A stretch of DNA of 33,488 nt, from positions 1-33,488 of the forward strand of contig JAGHSJ010000338.1 in assembly GCA_018065935.1 (NCBI GenBank), given 5' to 3'. Source of the stretch: Candidatus Kurthia equi. GTDB lineage: Bacteria; Bacillota; Bacilli; Bacillales_A; Planococcaceae. This document shows positions 16,333-24,742 of this stretch, piece after piece. Position 1 is the first letter of the stretch. Each line of letters starts with the position of its first letter. Under the pieces are notes generated by a model. The model was not told the origin of the DNA. It made no database searches and saw nothing but the letters and a program-made list of their open reading frames with translations. The translations under genes were made by a program, and so were the position numbers.

Positions 16333-17064
16333 ATGATTGAAAAAAATAGTTATGCCATTCAATTTCAAGATGTTTATTTAACCATTCAACAGCAACAAAT
16401 CATTAAGGGCGTCAGCGGAAAAATTCCCACTGGAAAAATCACCACTCTAGTTGGTCCTTCTGGTGCTGGTAAATCAACCTTATTAAAAATGTGTAATCGC
16501 TTAATTTCCCAAACATCTGGCAGCATTTACATAGATAACGAAACAATTGAGCACTATAATCCAGTGCAATTAAGACAAAATGTAGGCATTGCACTACAAG
16601 ATGCTCCAATGATTAAAGGGACTGTTTACGATAATCTTAAACTGCCAAAGGTATTACAAAAACAGTTTCTCACTACTGCAGATGCGACCTCTATATTACA
16701 GGACGTCGGATTAGACAAAACGTTTCTTCAAAAAGATGCAAGTAACTTATCTGGTGGGCAAAAACAGCGAGTCTCAATCGCACGAACATTGATTAATAAA
16801 AATAAAATTTTATTATTAGATGAAATTACCTCCGCACTAGACTATACTTCTGCACACGAAATTGAACAGCTCATTTTAAAACTTAATCAAAAATATGGTG
16901 TAACAATTATTTGGATTACGCATGATTTACAGCAGGCATTAAAATTAAGTGACTATATTTGGTTTTTAAAAGATGGTCATTTAATTTGGGAAGGAGACGC
17001 AGAAAAGATGAAGACATCAAACAATACATATGTACAAAACTTTTTTACTGAGATAATCGAATGA
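16333..17064 (+). CDS. fetA: ABC transporter ATP-binding protein, FetA (YbbL)-like
   Basis: The 243-residue ATPase shows Walker A GPSGAGKS at 41-48, the Q-loop GIALQDAP, the signature LSGGQKQR, Walker B ILLLDE and the switch-His region WITHDLQQA. It overlaps by four bases the gene for a UPF0014 membrane protein, the standard partner of FetA, which in E. coli forms an iron exporter protecting against peroxide stress. I use the in-frame ATG two codons after the ORF-track TTG, because AAAGGGG is well spaced for it. The export role and metal are taken from the family. Confidence 0.88.
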   Translation: MIEKNSYAIQFQDVYLTIQQQQIIKGVSGKIPTGKITTLVGPSGAGKSTLLKMCNRLISQTSGSIYIDNETIEHYNPVQLRQNVGIALQDAPMIKGTVYDNLKLPKVLQKQFLTTADATSILQDVGLDKTFLQKDASNLSGGQKQRVSIARTLINKNKILLLDEITSALDYTSAHEIEQLILKLNQKYGVTIIWITHDLQQALKLSDYIWFLKDGHLIWEGDAEKMKTSNNTYVQNFFTEIIE

Positions 17065-17810
17065 GCTATAGCACATTAGCCCTCACTTTAATTTTTTTAG
17101 TCATCCCCTTAGTTTTGTCTAAGGCCTTACATTTAGATTTAGAAAAAGATACGATTATTGCCACATTCCGCTCCATCATTCAATTGCTAGCAGTCGGTTT
17201 CATTTTAAAATTTGTCTTTTCCAGTGACTCTCTCTTCTACACATTACTCATGATTTTACTGATGATTTTTACCGCAACTTTAAATGCACGAAAAAAAGGA
17301 CAGCCTATACATGGCATTACATGGAAGCTTTTGCTGACATTCTTCGTAGTAGAAATCGTCACTTTATCTATTTTACTTGGTTTTCATATCGTCCCTGCTA
17401 CCGCACAATATATTATTCCATTAAGCGGCATGTCTATAGGAAGTTCGATGATTTTATGTATTCTATTTTTAAACCGTTTTATTTCAGAGGTAGCAAGTTC
17501 TAAAGAACAAATTGAGCTTATTCTTTCTCTAGGTGGGACACCTAAACAAGCTGTTCATCACCAACTATTAGCCGCTATTAAGACGAGCATGCTCCCTACG
17601 ATTGAAGCGCAGAAAACTATTGGTCTCGTCCAACTACCCGGGATGATGAGTGGACAAATTATTGCTGGTGCAGATCCCATTCAAGCAGTCCAATTTCAAT
17701 TATTAATTTTATTTATGCTTCTCTCAACAACAGCTATTTCAAGTGCATTGCTTGGTTTTTTATCGTATCCGACTTTATTTAATAAGCATATGCAAATGAT
17801 TAAAAATTGA
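17061..17810 (+). CDS. fetB: UPF0014 membrane permease, FetB (YbbM)-like
   Basis: The 249-residue protein has six to seven hydrophobic segments. It carries the UPF0014 landmarks FRSIIQLLAVGFIL near the N-terminus, IIPLSGMSIGSSM in the middle and VQLPGMMSGQIIAGADPIQAVQFQ towards the C-terminus. In E. coli FetB pairs with FetA to export iron. Its start overlaps the ATPase stop (ATGA). A strong terminator follows within 35 bases, so the pair is a complete two-gene unit. Confidence 0.9.
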   Translation: MSYSTLALTLIFLVIPLVLSKALHLDLEKDTIIATFRSIIQLLAVGFILKFVFSSDSLFYTLLMILLMIFTATLNARKKGQPIHGITWKLLLTFFVVEIVTLSILLGFHIVPATAQYIIPLSGMSIGSSMILCILFLNRFISEVASSKEQIELILSLGGTPKQAVHHQLLAAIKTSMLPTIEAQKTIGLVQLPGMMSGQIIAGADPIQAVQFQLLILFMLLSTTAISSALLGFLSYPTLFNKHMQMIKN

Positions 17811-17843
17811 TTTTTTTTGATACATTTTCTAGAAATGAAAAAA

Positions 17844-17879
17844 TCGTCTTCCCATTCCATGTGGGAAGACGACTTTTTT
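17844..17879 (+). terminator. Intrinsic terminator of fetA-fetB
   Basis: TCGTCTTCCCA pairs with TGGGAAGACGA (11 bp) around a seven-base loop, followed by a six-T run after one C. An A-run on the other side would let it work in both directions. Confidence 0.93.
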
Positions 17880-17906
17880 GTCATAATATTAATTTTGTAC
17901 CTATTT

Positions 17907-17942
17907 ACAAGTTACATATAATATTAAGTAAATGCAACTTGT
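17907..17942. repeat. AT-rich inverted repeat between fetB and the proline dehydrogenase gene
   Basis: ACAAGTTACAT and ATGCAACTTGT are arms matching at 10 of 11 positions, around 14 AT-rich bases. There is no T-tract. This 330-base gap otherwise holds only the cre-like site near 18106. Role unknown. Confidence 0.4.
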
Positions 17943-18105
17943 TTGTAATAAAAAGATACAAAACCAGTAACAAATTAGTCTAAAAAGGGTAGAAATAACA
18001 TTACTTCATTTATACTCATCCATCATATACCTCTGACAACCCTTTACTCAATTTTTCTGCTCACATGAAAAATTCTTTATTTATCCGAAAATTCTGCATA
18101 TTAAA

Positions 18106-18119
18106 AGAAAGCGCTTTTT
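18106..18119. promoter_or_regulatory. cre-like site (catabolite control) upstream of proline dehydrogenase
   Basis: AGAAAGCGCTTTTT matches the B. subtilis cre consensus TGWAARCGYTWNCW at 12 of 14 positions and keeps the central CG palindrome. It lies about 90 bases before the start codon. Repression by CcpA in sugar-rich conditions would fit an amino-acid catabolic gene. Confidence 0.5.
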
Positions 18120-18205
18120 CACATTAATTTCATGTATTTTTTAGCTATTCGTGTTTTAATAAAGATATAAGGATTTAAAACTAATCAATGTAAGGGGAAT
18201 GCTAT

Positions 18206-19180
18206 ATGTCACTAAAAGATTTTTTTATTGCTCTTTCTGAAAATAAGTTTTTAAACAACAATGCGAAGAAGTATGGTTTAATGCTTGGTGCACAAAGTGT
18301 AGTGGCTGGCACAAATATTGATGAAGTTATTCACACGATTCGGGATTTAAACAACCAAGGAATTTCTTGTACAATTGATAACTTAGGTGAATTTGTAAGT
18401 GAACAGGTTGATGCAGAGACTGCTAAAAATCAAATTATCGCTGTTATCGAAGCAATCCATAGCAATGATGTAGATGCACATATTTCTTTGAAGCCTTCTC
18501 AACTTGGCTTAGATATTGATGAAGAATTTTGCTTTAACCTATTAGAAGAAATAGTAGCTAAAGCTCATCAATATAATATCTTTGTAAACTTTGATATGGA
18601 AAAACATGATCGTTTACAGCAAACATTTGATTTTGTAGAACGACTTTCTGAACAATATGATAATGTTGGTACCGTTATTCAAGCATACTTCCACCGCGCG
18701 ATTGATGACGTGGAAAAATTCAAAAATTACCGCTTACGTATCGTAAAAGGTGCGTACAAAGAAACAGAAGAATATGCTTACCAAACAAAAGATGAAATTG
18801 ATGCAAACTTTATCCGTCTAATTGAGTACCATTTATTAAACGGTAAATTCACATCCGTTGCTACACATGACCACCATGTAATCGAGCATGTAAAAGAATT
18901 TGTGAAATTACATAATATTTCACATGATAAATTCGAATTTCAAATGCTTTATGGATTCCGTAAAGACATGCAACAAAAACTTGCTAATGAAGGCTACAAC
19001 TTCTGTACATACGTGCCTTTTGGAGAAGATTGGTATGGATACTTTATGCGTCGCTTAGCAGAACGTCCACAAAATTTAAATCTTGTCACAAAACAAATTT
19101 TCAACAAAAAAACGAATACATTACTAGCAATCGGGGCTGGTGCCTTTATTCTTGGACGCCTTACAAAAAAGAAAAAATAA
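18206..19180 (+). CDS. Proline dehydrogenase (FAD-dependent) with hydrophobic C-terminal tail
   Basis: The enzyme oxidises proline to pyrroline-5-carboxylate with FAD, the first step of proline use. It is 324 residues with AAGGGG before the ATG. The TIM-barrel PRODH domain shows the conserved LRIVKGAYKE, ATHDHHVI, FEFQMLYGFR and the substrate-binding signature YFMRRLAERPQN. After the usual end of the domain there are about 30 more residues: a hydrophobic stretch (TLLAIGAGAFILGRL) and then TKKKKK-like basic residues, which looks like a tail anchor. No pyrroline-5-carboxylate dehydrogenase gene is in the window, so the second step must be encoded elsewhere. Confidence 0.94.
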   Translation: MSLKDFFIALSENKFLNNNAKKYGLMLGAQSVVAGTNIDEVIHTIRDLNNQGISCTIDNLGEFVSEQVDAETAKNQIIAVIEAIHSNDVDAHISLKPSQLGLDIDEEFCFNLLEEIVAKAHQYNIFVNFDMEKHDRLQQTFDFVERLSEQYDNVGTVIQAYFHRAIDDVEKFKNYRLRIVKGAYKETEEYAYQTKDEIDANFIRLIEYHLLNGKFTSVATHDHHVIEHVKEFVKLHNISHDKFEFQMLYGFRKDMQQKLANEGYNFCTYVPFGEDWYGYFMRRLAERPQNLNLVTKQIFNKKTNTLLAIGAGAFILGRLTKKKK

Positions 19181-19230
19181 AAAGCTGTAAAATAGCCTCA
19201 TTCATACGTATTACTTTTTAAAATGCCAAC

Positions 19231-19274
19231 AAAAAAAGCTTTGCAACATTATCTAAAATGTCGCAGAGCTTTTC
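19231..19274. terminator. Bidirectional terminator between proline dehydrogenase and desR
   Basis: AAAAGCTTTGCAACATT and AATGTCGCAGAGCTTTT pair over 17 bases with two G-U-type differences around a six-base loop. The A-run and T-run on either side suit both convergent genes. It touches the desR stop codon. Confidence 0.82.
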
Positions 19275-19875
19275 ATTTGTTCCAGCCTTTTTCTTTAAAG
19301 CGAGCAATTGCTTCAATACGATTACTGACGTCTAATTTATCCAACACCGTCGAAATATAATTACGAACCGTTCCAGGAGATAAAAACAACTCTTTTGCAA
19401 TTTCCTTCGTTGTCTTTCCTTCTGCTACTAAACTCAATACTTCCGACTCACGATCTGTTAATGGATTAGAATCTGCTTCATACACGATATCAATTAACTC
19501 TGGCGCATAGATTCTTCGCCCATCTACAATAATTCGGATAGAATTAACTAACTCTTCAATTGGGCTATCCTTCAATAAATAACCTCGCACACCAGCTTTT
19601 TTTGCCCGTTCAAAGTAACCAGGTCGAGCAAAAGTAGTTAAAATAATGACTTTATACGCCTCATCTTTTAATTCCTCTGCTACATCCAATCCAGTTTTTA
19701 TAGGCATCTCAATATCAGTAATCACCACATCAGGATTAAATTCGCGAACTTTCACTAATGCTTCCTCACCATTATGTGCAATTGCTACGACTTCCATATC
19801 ATCTTCCATGTTGATTAATGCTTTCATCGCACCCAATAACATACCCTGATCTTCAGCAATGACAATTCTAATCAT
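19273..19875 (-). CDS. desR: DesR-like response regulator (NarL/LuxR family)
   Basis: This two-component regulator would switch on the membrane fatty-acid desaturase in the cold. The 200-residue protein has a receiver domain with acidic pocket E8/D9, phospho-acceptor D54 (VVITDIEMP), the switch Thr in ILTTFARPGYF and Lys in YLLKDS. A LuxR-type helix-turn-helix follows (LTDRESEVLSLVAEG, then GTVRNYISTVLDKL). It resembles B. subtilis DesR closely along its length, including ILTTFARPGYF and the KEKGW ending. GAAGGAAGGG precedes the ATG. It lies downstream of des, but the sensor kinase DesK that normally sits between them is absent. Confidence 0.92.
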   Translation of the reverse strand: MIRIVIAEDQGMLLGAMKALINMEDDMEVVAIAHNGEEALVKVREFNPDVVITDIEMPIKTGLDVAEELKDEAYKVIILTTFARPGYFERAKKAGVRGYLLKDSPIEELVNSIRIIVDGRRIYAPELIDIVYEADSNPLTDRESEVLSLVAEGKTTKEIAKELFLSPGTVRNYISTVLDKLDVSNRIEAIARFKEKGWNK

Positions 19876-19892
19876 CTAATCCCTTCCTTCTC

Positions 19893-19901
19893 CCTAATAC
19901 A
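19893..19901 (-). promoter_or_regulatory. Extended -10 promoter candidate for desR
   Basis: On the minus strand TGTTATACT (TG, one base, TATACT) directly follows the T-run of the des terminator and precedes the desR start by about 20 bases. It implies that desR is transcribed on its own. The -35 is poor (TTGCTG at 19 bases). Confidence 0.4.
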
Positions 19902-19910
19902 TTCAGTATA

Positions 19911-19952
19911 ACAAAAAAAGCGAAGAATTCAGCAATGCTTCCTCTTCGCTTT
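19911..19952 (-). terminator. Intrinsic terminator of des
   Basis: On the minus strand AAAAGCGAAGA and TCTTCGCTTTTTTT form an 11-bp stem around a loop of about 16 bases with a T-run. It begins just after the des stop codon and separates des from desR. Confidence 0.85.
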
Positions 19953-19956
19953 TCAT

Positions 19957-20997
19957 TTAAATAACTTTTTTGATAGGTAATACAGGTTTCATACCTGTTT
20001 TACGAATACGTTTTGGTAATTGCTTAAAGGTAATAAAATCATATTTTTCTGTATCATATAATTTGAATTTTATAGACGCTAGACTTAATTTCAATGTAAT
20101 CGTTGTTGCATGTTGTAATGGTGGTGTGTGTTCATGTGCATGCTCTAACTCGTAGTTTGGAATTCTAGGCGCTAAATGATGCACATGGTGGAAACCAATA
20201 TTACCTGTTAACCATTGGAACACTGCTGGCAATTTGTAATATGAGCTACCATCTACAGCTGCTTTCACATAATTCCATTCATCTTTTTCTTCAAAATAAG
20301 AATCTTCAAATGTATGTTGGATATAGAATAACCAAATCCCCAACATAGCTGCTACATACATAGAGAAGGCTGATACAACTAAGAAAGATGTTAAACCTAA
20401 GAAATAAATAATTGTGCCATAACCTGCTACTAAAATAGCATTGATTAAATACGTATTGATACGCTCATTACGACGAGCACCTTTACGATTTTTACGATTG
20501 GCTACTAAAATTAAAAACAGTGGTCCTAATCCAAACATAACAATTGGATTTCGGTATAAACGATACCCGATTTTTTGCCATTTTGACGCTGCTACATACT
20601 CATCAATTGTCATCATCCAAATATCACCTACACCACGTTGATCTAAATTTGAACTAGATGCATGGTGAATTAAGTGTTCATGACGCCATTTTGAATAGCC
20701 AAACATTGTTAAAATACCTGTTATCGTACCTACTGTTGCATTTAATTTTTTGTTTTTGAAAAATGAACCATGCGTACAGTCATGGAAAATAATAAACGTA
20801 CGTACTGCAAAAAACGACGCAACTAAACTAATTCCCAAAGCTCCCCATATTGATTTATCTACTACTACATAAGCTAAAATCCATAAACCCACCAACGGAA
20901 TTATTGTATTAATCATTTGGAAAATACTTTTAGCGTTATTAGACTTGGCATAAGGCTGAACAGCTTTGTGCAATTGTTTCGTTTTATCGCGATCCAT
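19957..20997 (-). CDS. des: Membrane fatty acid desaturase (Des-like acyl-lipid desaturase)
   Basis: This membrane di-iron enzyme puts a double bond into acyl chains of existing phospholipids, keeping membranes fluid in the cold. It has 346 residues with AGGGGG before the ATG. All three histidine boxes are present: HDCTH at 72-76, HEHLIHH at 106-112, and GFHHVHH near 265-275. Four or more membrane segments are placed around them. The length and boxes match B. subtilis Des (Delta5 desaturase), although double-bond position cannot be read from sequence. The upstream region carries four ATGACA/TGTCAT half-sites, the likely DesR target, and a weak core promoter, which fits activator-dependent expression. 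Confidence 0.94.
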   Translation of the reverse strand: MDRDKTKQLHKAVQPYAKSNNAKSIFQMINTIIPLVGLWILAYVVVDKSIWGALGISLVASFFAVRTFIIFHDCTHGSFFKNKKLNATVGTITGILTMFGYSKWRHEHLIHHASSSNLDQRGVGDIWMMTIDEYVAASKWQKIGYRLYRNPIVMFGLGPLFLILVANRKNRKGARRNERINTYLINAILVAGYGTIIYFLGLTSFLVVSAFSMYVAAMLGIWLFYIQHTFEDSYFEEKDEWNYVKAAVDGSSYYKLPAVFQWLTGNIGFHHVHHLAPRIPNYELEHAHEHTPPLQHATTITLKLSLASIKFKLYDTEKYDFITFKQLPKRIRKTGMKPVLPIKKVI

Positions 20998-21064
20998 TTT
21001 TTAGCCCCCTGTTTTATTAATGATTTAATCATATCCCTTCTCTTATCATGCATGTAGGTGTGAA

Positions 21065-21093
21065 TGTCATAAATGTCATATGACAACTGTCAT
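21065..21093. promoter_or_regulatory. Cluster of ATGACA half-sites upstream of des (probable DesR operator)
   Basis: Four copies of the hexamer TGTCAT/ATGACA lie within 29 bases at 21065, 21074, 21080 and 21088. One perfect palindrome, ATGACAGTTGTCAT, is among them. The cluster is about 70-95 bases upstream of the des start codon, where an activator would bind. Assignment to DesR is by position and the presence of desR next door. Confidence 0.6.
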
Positions 21094-21149
21094 GTAACAA
21101 ACGGAATCTAGCAAATAAACTCCCTGCTATACGTTGATTAAACAATAAA

Positions 21150-21284
21150 AAGAGGCTGGGACAAAACATCTCATTTTCCTTTTTTAGAGTTCGCAACGAA
21201 AAACCGGAACCACCCCACTGCGCGATTCCGGTTTTTCTTATGCTCATATGAGATGGTGTTTTTACACGTATGTCCCAGCCTCTT
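21150..21284. repeat. 135-bp nested inverted repeat (long hairpin element) after metH
   Basis: Perfect 14-base outer arms AAGAGGCTGGGACA and TGTCCCAGCCTCTT enclose two further matched pairs: CATCTCAT with ATGAGATG, and AAAAACCGGAA with TTCCGGTTTTT. The order of the arms is mirror-like, so the whole sequence can fold into one long interrupted hairpin. Elements with GGCTGGGACA ends are seen between genes in various Firmicutes; I recall this generally and cannot check copy number here. It lies between the metH stop and the des control region, and could terminate metH. The small ORF across it is a by-product of the repeat. Confidence 0.8.
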
Positions 21285-21310
21285 AAAATTTATTATGATA
21301 TCGTCCCTAT

Positions 21311-24300
21311 TTATACATTAAAATAACGTGCATCTGGATGATTGAATACAATCGCTGAAACAGATGCCTCTGGTTGCATCATGAAGCCCTCTGTTAATTC
21401 TACATCGATATCTTCAGGAGTAATTAACTTGAATAGCTTTTCTTGATCCTCTAAATTTGGACACGCTGGGTAACCAAATGAGAAACGCTGTCCTTGATAC
21501 TTCGCCGCAAAACGATCACGCATCGTAAAGTCTGTCGCATCTGGATAGCCTGCTTGGTCACGCATTTCTTGGTGTATTCGTTCAGCAAAGCCTTCAGCAA
21601 GTTCAAGCGCTGTCGCCTGAATGGCATGACTTTCTAAGAACTTCCCTTGGTCTTTCAAGCGCTGTGCATATTCACGTACACCATGGCCTGCAGTCACAAG
21701 CATAATCCCAACATAGTCCATTTCTCCACTTGCTTTTTCCTTTAAGAAATCAGACAAGCACAGGAAGGGTGCCTTTTGTTGGCGTGGGAAAGTGAATCGT
21801 TCAATTTCTTTCGTTGTATCTGTTGGGTCATAAATAATGACATCATCCCCATCAGATTGTGCAGGGAAGAATTGATAAATTGCAGCTGGTGATAAAATAT
21901 CAGATTGTAAATAACCTGTCACTAGCTCGTGTAATTCCTTCGCTCTTGGATCACTATCTGCTTCAATCACACCATTAAAGCCTTTCAACCCTAAGTGATG
22001 ACCAATAAGCGTACGCATATTCACATACGGATGTAAGTGTTTCACTGAATAATCTCTTAGCACATGACGTTTTGTGTCTGCTGGCTTATAAACTGAGAAG
22101 TCATTACTAACCGTTTTCACTGGTCTTTCTGCAACAGCAACCGCTGTGCGTTCCCCTCGAGTAGCTTCCTTCTCCACACGTTTTTGTTGGGCATCTGCAA
22201 TTTCCCCAAGCAGATTTTCACGATCCTCCCCCTGTAAGCGATTGACGATATCTAAACCAATCATTGCATCTTTCGCATACATCACAGGTCCATTGTAGTT
22301 CGCCGCAATTTTCGTATCTGTGAAGCGACGTGATAAAGCTGCACCACCTACTAAGATTGGTGTATCAATACCAGCATCTTTGAAATCCTGTGCTGTAATC
22401 ACCATTTGCTGTGCTGATTTAACAAGTAAACCCGAAAGACCAACTACATCTGGTTTCTCTTTACGAATAGCTTCTATTAATTGCTGTGGCGTTACTTTAA
22501 TACCTAAGTCAATGACTTTGTAGCCATTATTGCTTAGAATAATATCCACTAAGTTTTTTCCAATATCATGAACGTCCCCTTTAACAGTGGCAATGAGGAT
22601 TTTCCCTTTCCCTACATCATCCGCAGCTTTTTCCATGAATCCTTCTAGATAGGATACAGCTGCCTTCATTACACCAGCAGATTGTAATACCTCTGCTACA
22701 ATTAATTGATTCTCATTGAAGAGCTTACCTACTGTTGCCATTCCTTCCATCAGTGGCCCATTAATGATGTCGAGTGGTGCATCATACATATCTAGCGCTT
22801 TTTCTAAATCTGGAATTAGCCCTTCCTTCGTCCCCTCTAAAATATAATAAGCAAGACGTTCAGGAACAGTTTTTGGAATATCTGCTTCTGTTTTCTCTTT
22901 CTTTTTATCACGATAGAAATCTGTAAATACAGCTAAAGTTTCTCGCGTCGTATTGAATAAAAGATTATTCGCTAATTCGATTTCCTCTTTTGGAATCGAA
23001 GCATAGCGCTCAAGTTTTTCTGTATTGACGATGGCATAATCTAGGCCAGCTTGCGTACAGTTATATAAGTAAACAGCATTCAACACTTCACGACCAACTG
23101 GTGGTAAACCAAATGACACATTTGATACACCTAAAATCGTCAATGCACGTGGTAATTTTTCTTTAATTAAACGAATGCCTTCAATCGTTTCAACAGCTGA
23201 ACCAATATATTGCTCATCCCCTGTCCCAACAGGGAATACAAGTGGATCGAAAATAATATCTTCTGGTGCAATGCCCCATTTATTCACGAGTAAATCATAT
23301 TCTCTTACAGCTATCTCCAGTTTACGGTGACGGTCTACAGCCATTCCCTCTTCATCAATTGTTCCAATAACAATCGAAGCACCATATTTTTTCACGATTG
23401 GTAGTACCGCATCCAAACGTTCTTCCCCATCTTCTAAATTAATTGAATTGATGATTGCTTTCCCTTGAGAATATTTCAATGCTTCCTCAATTACTTTTTC
23501 GTCAGTTGAGTCAATAACAAACGGCACTTTTACCTTTTGTCCGACTTCCTTCATGAAATTGACCATATCCTCTAATTCTTCGCGGTCTGGGTTGGCTAAA
23601 CAAATATCTACAACATGTGCCCCATTTTTCACCTGTGCACGTGCAATCTCTGCAGCCTCTTCAAATTTACCTTCTACAATTAGACGTTTGAATTTACGTG
23701 AGCCGATGACATTTGTACGCTCCCCAACAAAAAGTGGGCGCATCGTTTCATCATAAATTAACGGCTCAATTCCTGAAACCATATGGCTTTTCGGTTTTTC
23801 TTCAATTTGTCTTGGTTGTTTATTCGCAATGGTTTCACGAATTGCTCGAATATGAGCAGGTGTCGTTCCACAACAACCACCAACAACATTTAACCAACCT
23901 TTATCTGCAAAGCCAGCTAATTTCTTCGATAAGCTTTCCGGTGTCTCATGGTAATGACCATCTTCATCCGGCAGCCCTGCATTTGGATAACAACTCACAT
24001 AGCTTGTTGCTAGCTCTGACAATGAACGTAAATAATCCGTCATAAATTCTGGTCCAGTTGCACAATTTAGCCCAACTGAAAGTGGCTTTATATGTTCAAT
24101 TGAAATATAAAAAGCTTCAATACTCTGACCAGCCAATGTTGTCCCCATTGGTTCAATCGTTCCTGAAATCATGACTGGAATTTCTTTTTCTAATTCATTG
24201 AACGCTTGTTTGATACCTAGTGTGCCCGCCTTTACATTCAACATATCTTGTGACGTTTCTAAAAGTAGGACGTCTGCTCCACCTTCAATTAATGCCTTCG

Positions 24301-24742
24301 CTTGCACATAGAAGTCATGCTTTAGCTCATCAAATGTAATCCCACCTGTAACGGACAATGTTTTTGTCGTTGGTCCCATTGCTCCAGCTACAAAACGTGG
24401 CCATTCAGGCGTAGACAATTGATTAGCTACTTCCTTCGCAATTTGCACAGCGCGTTTATTAATTTCTTCTGCCTTATGTCCCAAACCGTATTCATTTAGT
24501 ACGACTGGTGTTCCACCGAATGTATTCGTAGATACAATATCAGCACCTGCTTCAAAATAGGCTTTATGAATAGATGCAACCACATCTGGTCTAGTTAAGT
24601 TCAGATTTTCATTACAACCATCTAATTCTTCTCCGCCAAAATCCTCTGGTGTTAAATTAGCGTTTTGAAGCATGGTTCCCATTGCTCCATCCAATACTAA
24701 TATATGTTGTTTGATGCGTCCCTCAATTAGATGCTTCGACAT
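21311..24742 (-). CDS. metH: Cobalamin-dependent methionine synthase
   Basis: The enzyme transfers a methyl group from methyltetrahydrofolate through cobalamin to homocysteine, giving methionine. From the chosen ATG (MSKHLIEG; AAGGAGGAAA upstream) it has 1143 residues. Domains in order: homocysteine-binding barrel with zinc cysteines (GLNCATGP and GGCCGTTP), pterin-binding barrel starting at FVGERTNVIGSRKF, cobalamin cap and binding domain with the axial-ligand motif DVHDIGKN and SGLLVKSAQQM, and the C-terminal SAM-dependent reactivation domain ending in the MMQPEASVSA region. The start lies 20 bases inside the preceding gene, so both are in one transcript under the SAM riboswitch. The enzyme needs B12, whose synthesis or uptake genes are not in the window. 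Confidence 0.97.
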   Translation of the reverse strand: MSKHLIEGRIKQHILVLDGAMGTMLQNANLTPEDFGGEELDGCNENLNLTRPDVVASIHKAYFEAGADIVSTNTFGGTPVVLNEYGLGHKAEEINKRAVQIAKEVANQLSTPEWPRFVAGAMGPTTKTLSVTGGITFDELKHDFYVQAKALIEGGADVLLLETSQDMLNVKAGTLGIKQAFNELEKEIPVMISGTIEPMGTTLAGQSIEAFYISIEHIKPLSVGLNCATGPEFMTDYLRSLSELATSYVSCYPNAGLPDEDGHYHETPESLSKKLAGFADKGWLNVVGGCCGTTPAHIRAIRETIANKQPRQIEEKPKSHMVSGIEPLIYDETMRPLFVGERTNVIGSRKFKRLIVEGKFEEAAEIARAQVKNGAHVVDICLANPDREELEDMVNFMKEVGQKVKVPFVIDSTDEKVIEEALKYSQGKAIINSINLEDGEERLDAVLPIVKKYGASIVIGTIDEEGMAVDRHRKLEIAVREYDLLVNKWGIAPEDIIFDPLVFPVGTGDEQYIGSAVETIEGIRLIKEKLPRALTILGVSNVSFGLPPVGREVLNAVYLYNCTQAGLDYAIVNTEKLERYASIPKEEIELANNLLFNTTRETLAVFTDFYRDKKKEKTEADIPKTVPERLAYYILEGTKEGLIPDLEKALDMYDAPLDIINGPLMEGMATVGKLFNENQLIVAEVLQSAGVMKAAVSYLEGFMEKAADDVGKGKILIATVKGDVHDIGKNLVDIILSNNGYKVIDLGIKVTPQQLIEAIRKEKPDVVGLSGLLVKSAQQMVITAQDFKDAGIDTPILVGGAALSRRFTDTKIAANYNGPVMYAKDAMIGLDIVNRLQGEDRENLLGEIADAQQKRVEKEATRGERTAVAVAERPVKTVSNDFSVYKPADTKRHVLRDYSVKHLHPYVNMRTLIGHHLGLKGFNGVIEADSDPRAKELHELVTGYLQSDILSPAAIYQFFPAQSDGDDVIIYDPTDTTKEIERFTFPRQQKAPFLCLSDFLKEKASGEMDYVGIMLVTAGHGVREYAQRLKDQGKFLESHAIQATALELAEGFAERIHQEMRDQAGYPDATDFTMRDRFAAKYQGQRFSFGYPACPNLEDQEKLFKLITPEDIDVELTEGFMMQPEASVSAIVFNHPDARYFNV

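Noticed and set aside
21029-21247. 72-residue minus-strand ORF in the des/metH gap
   Set aside because: It is produced by the long hairpin repeat and the des operator region; no ribosome site or domain.
23713-24045. 110-residue plus-strand ORF inside metH
   Set aside because: Antisense to the conserved homocysteine and pterin domains; no ribosome site.
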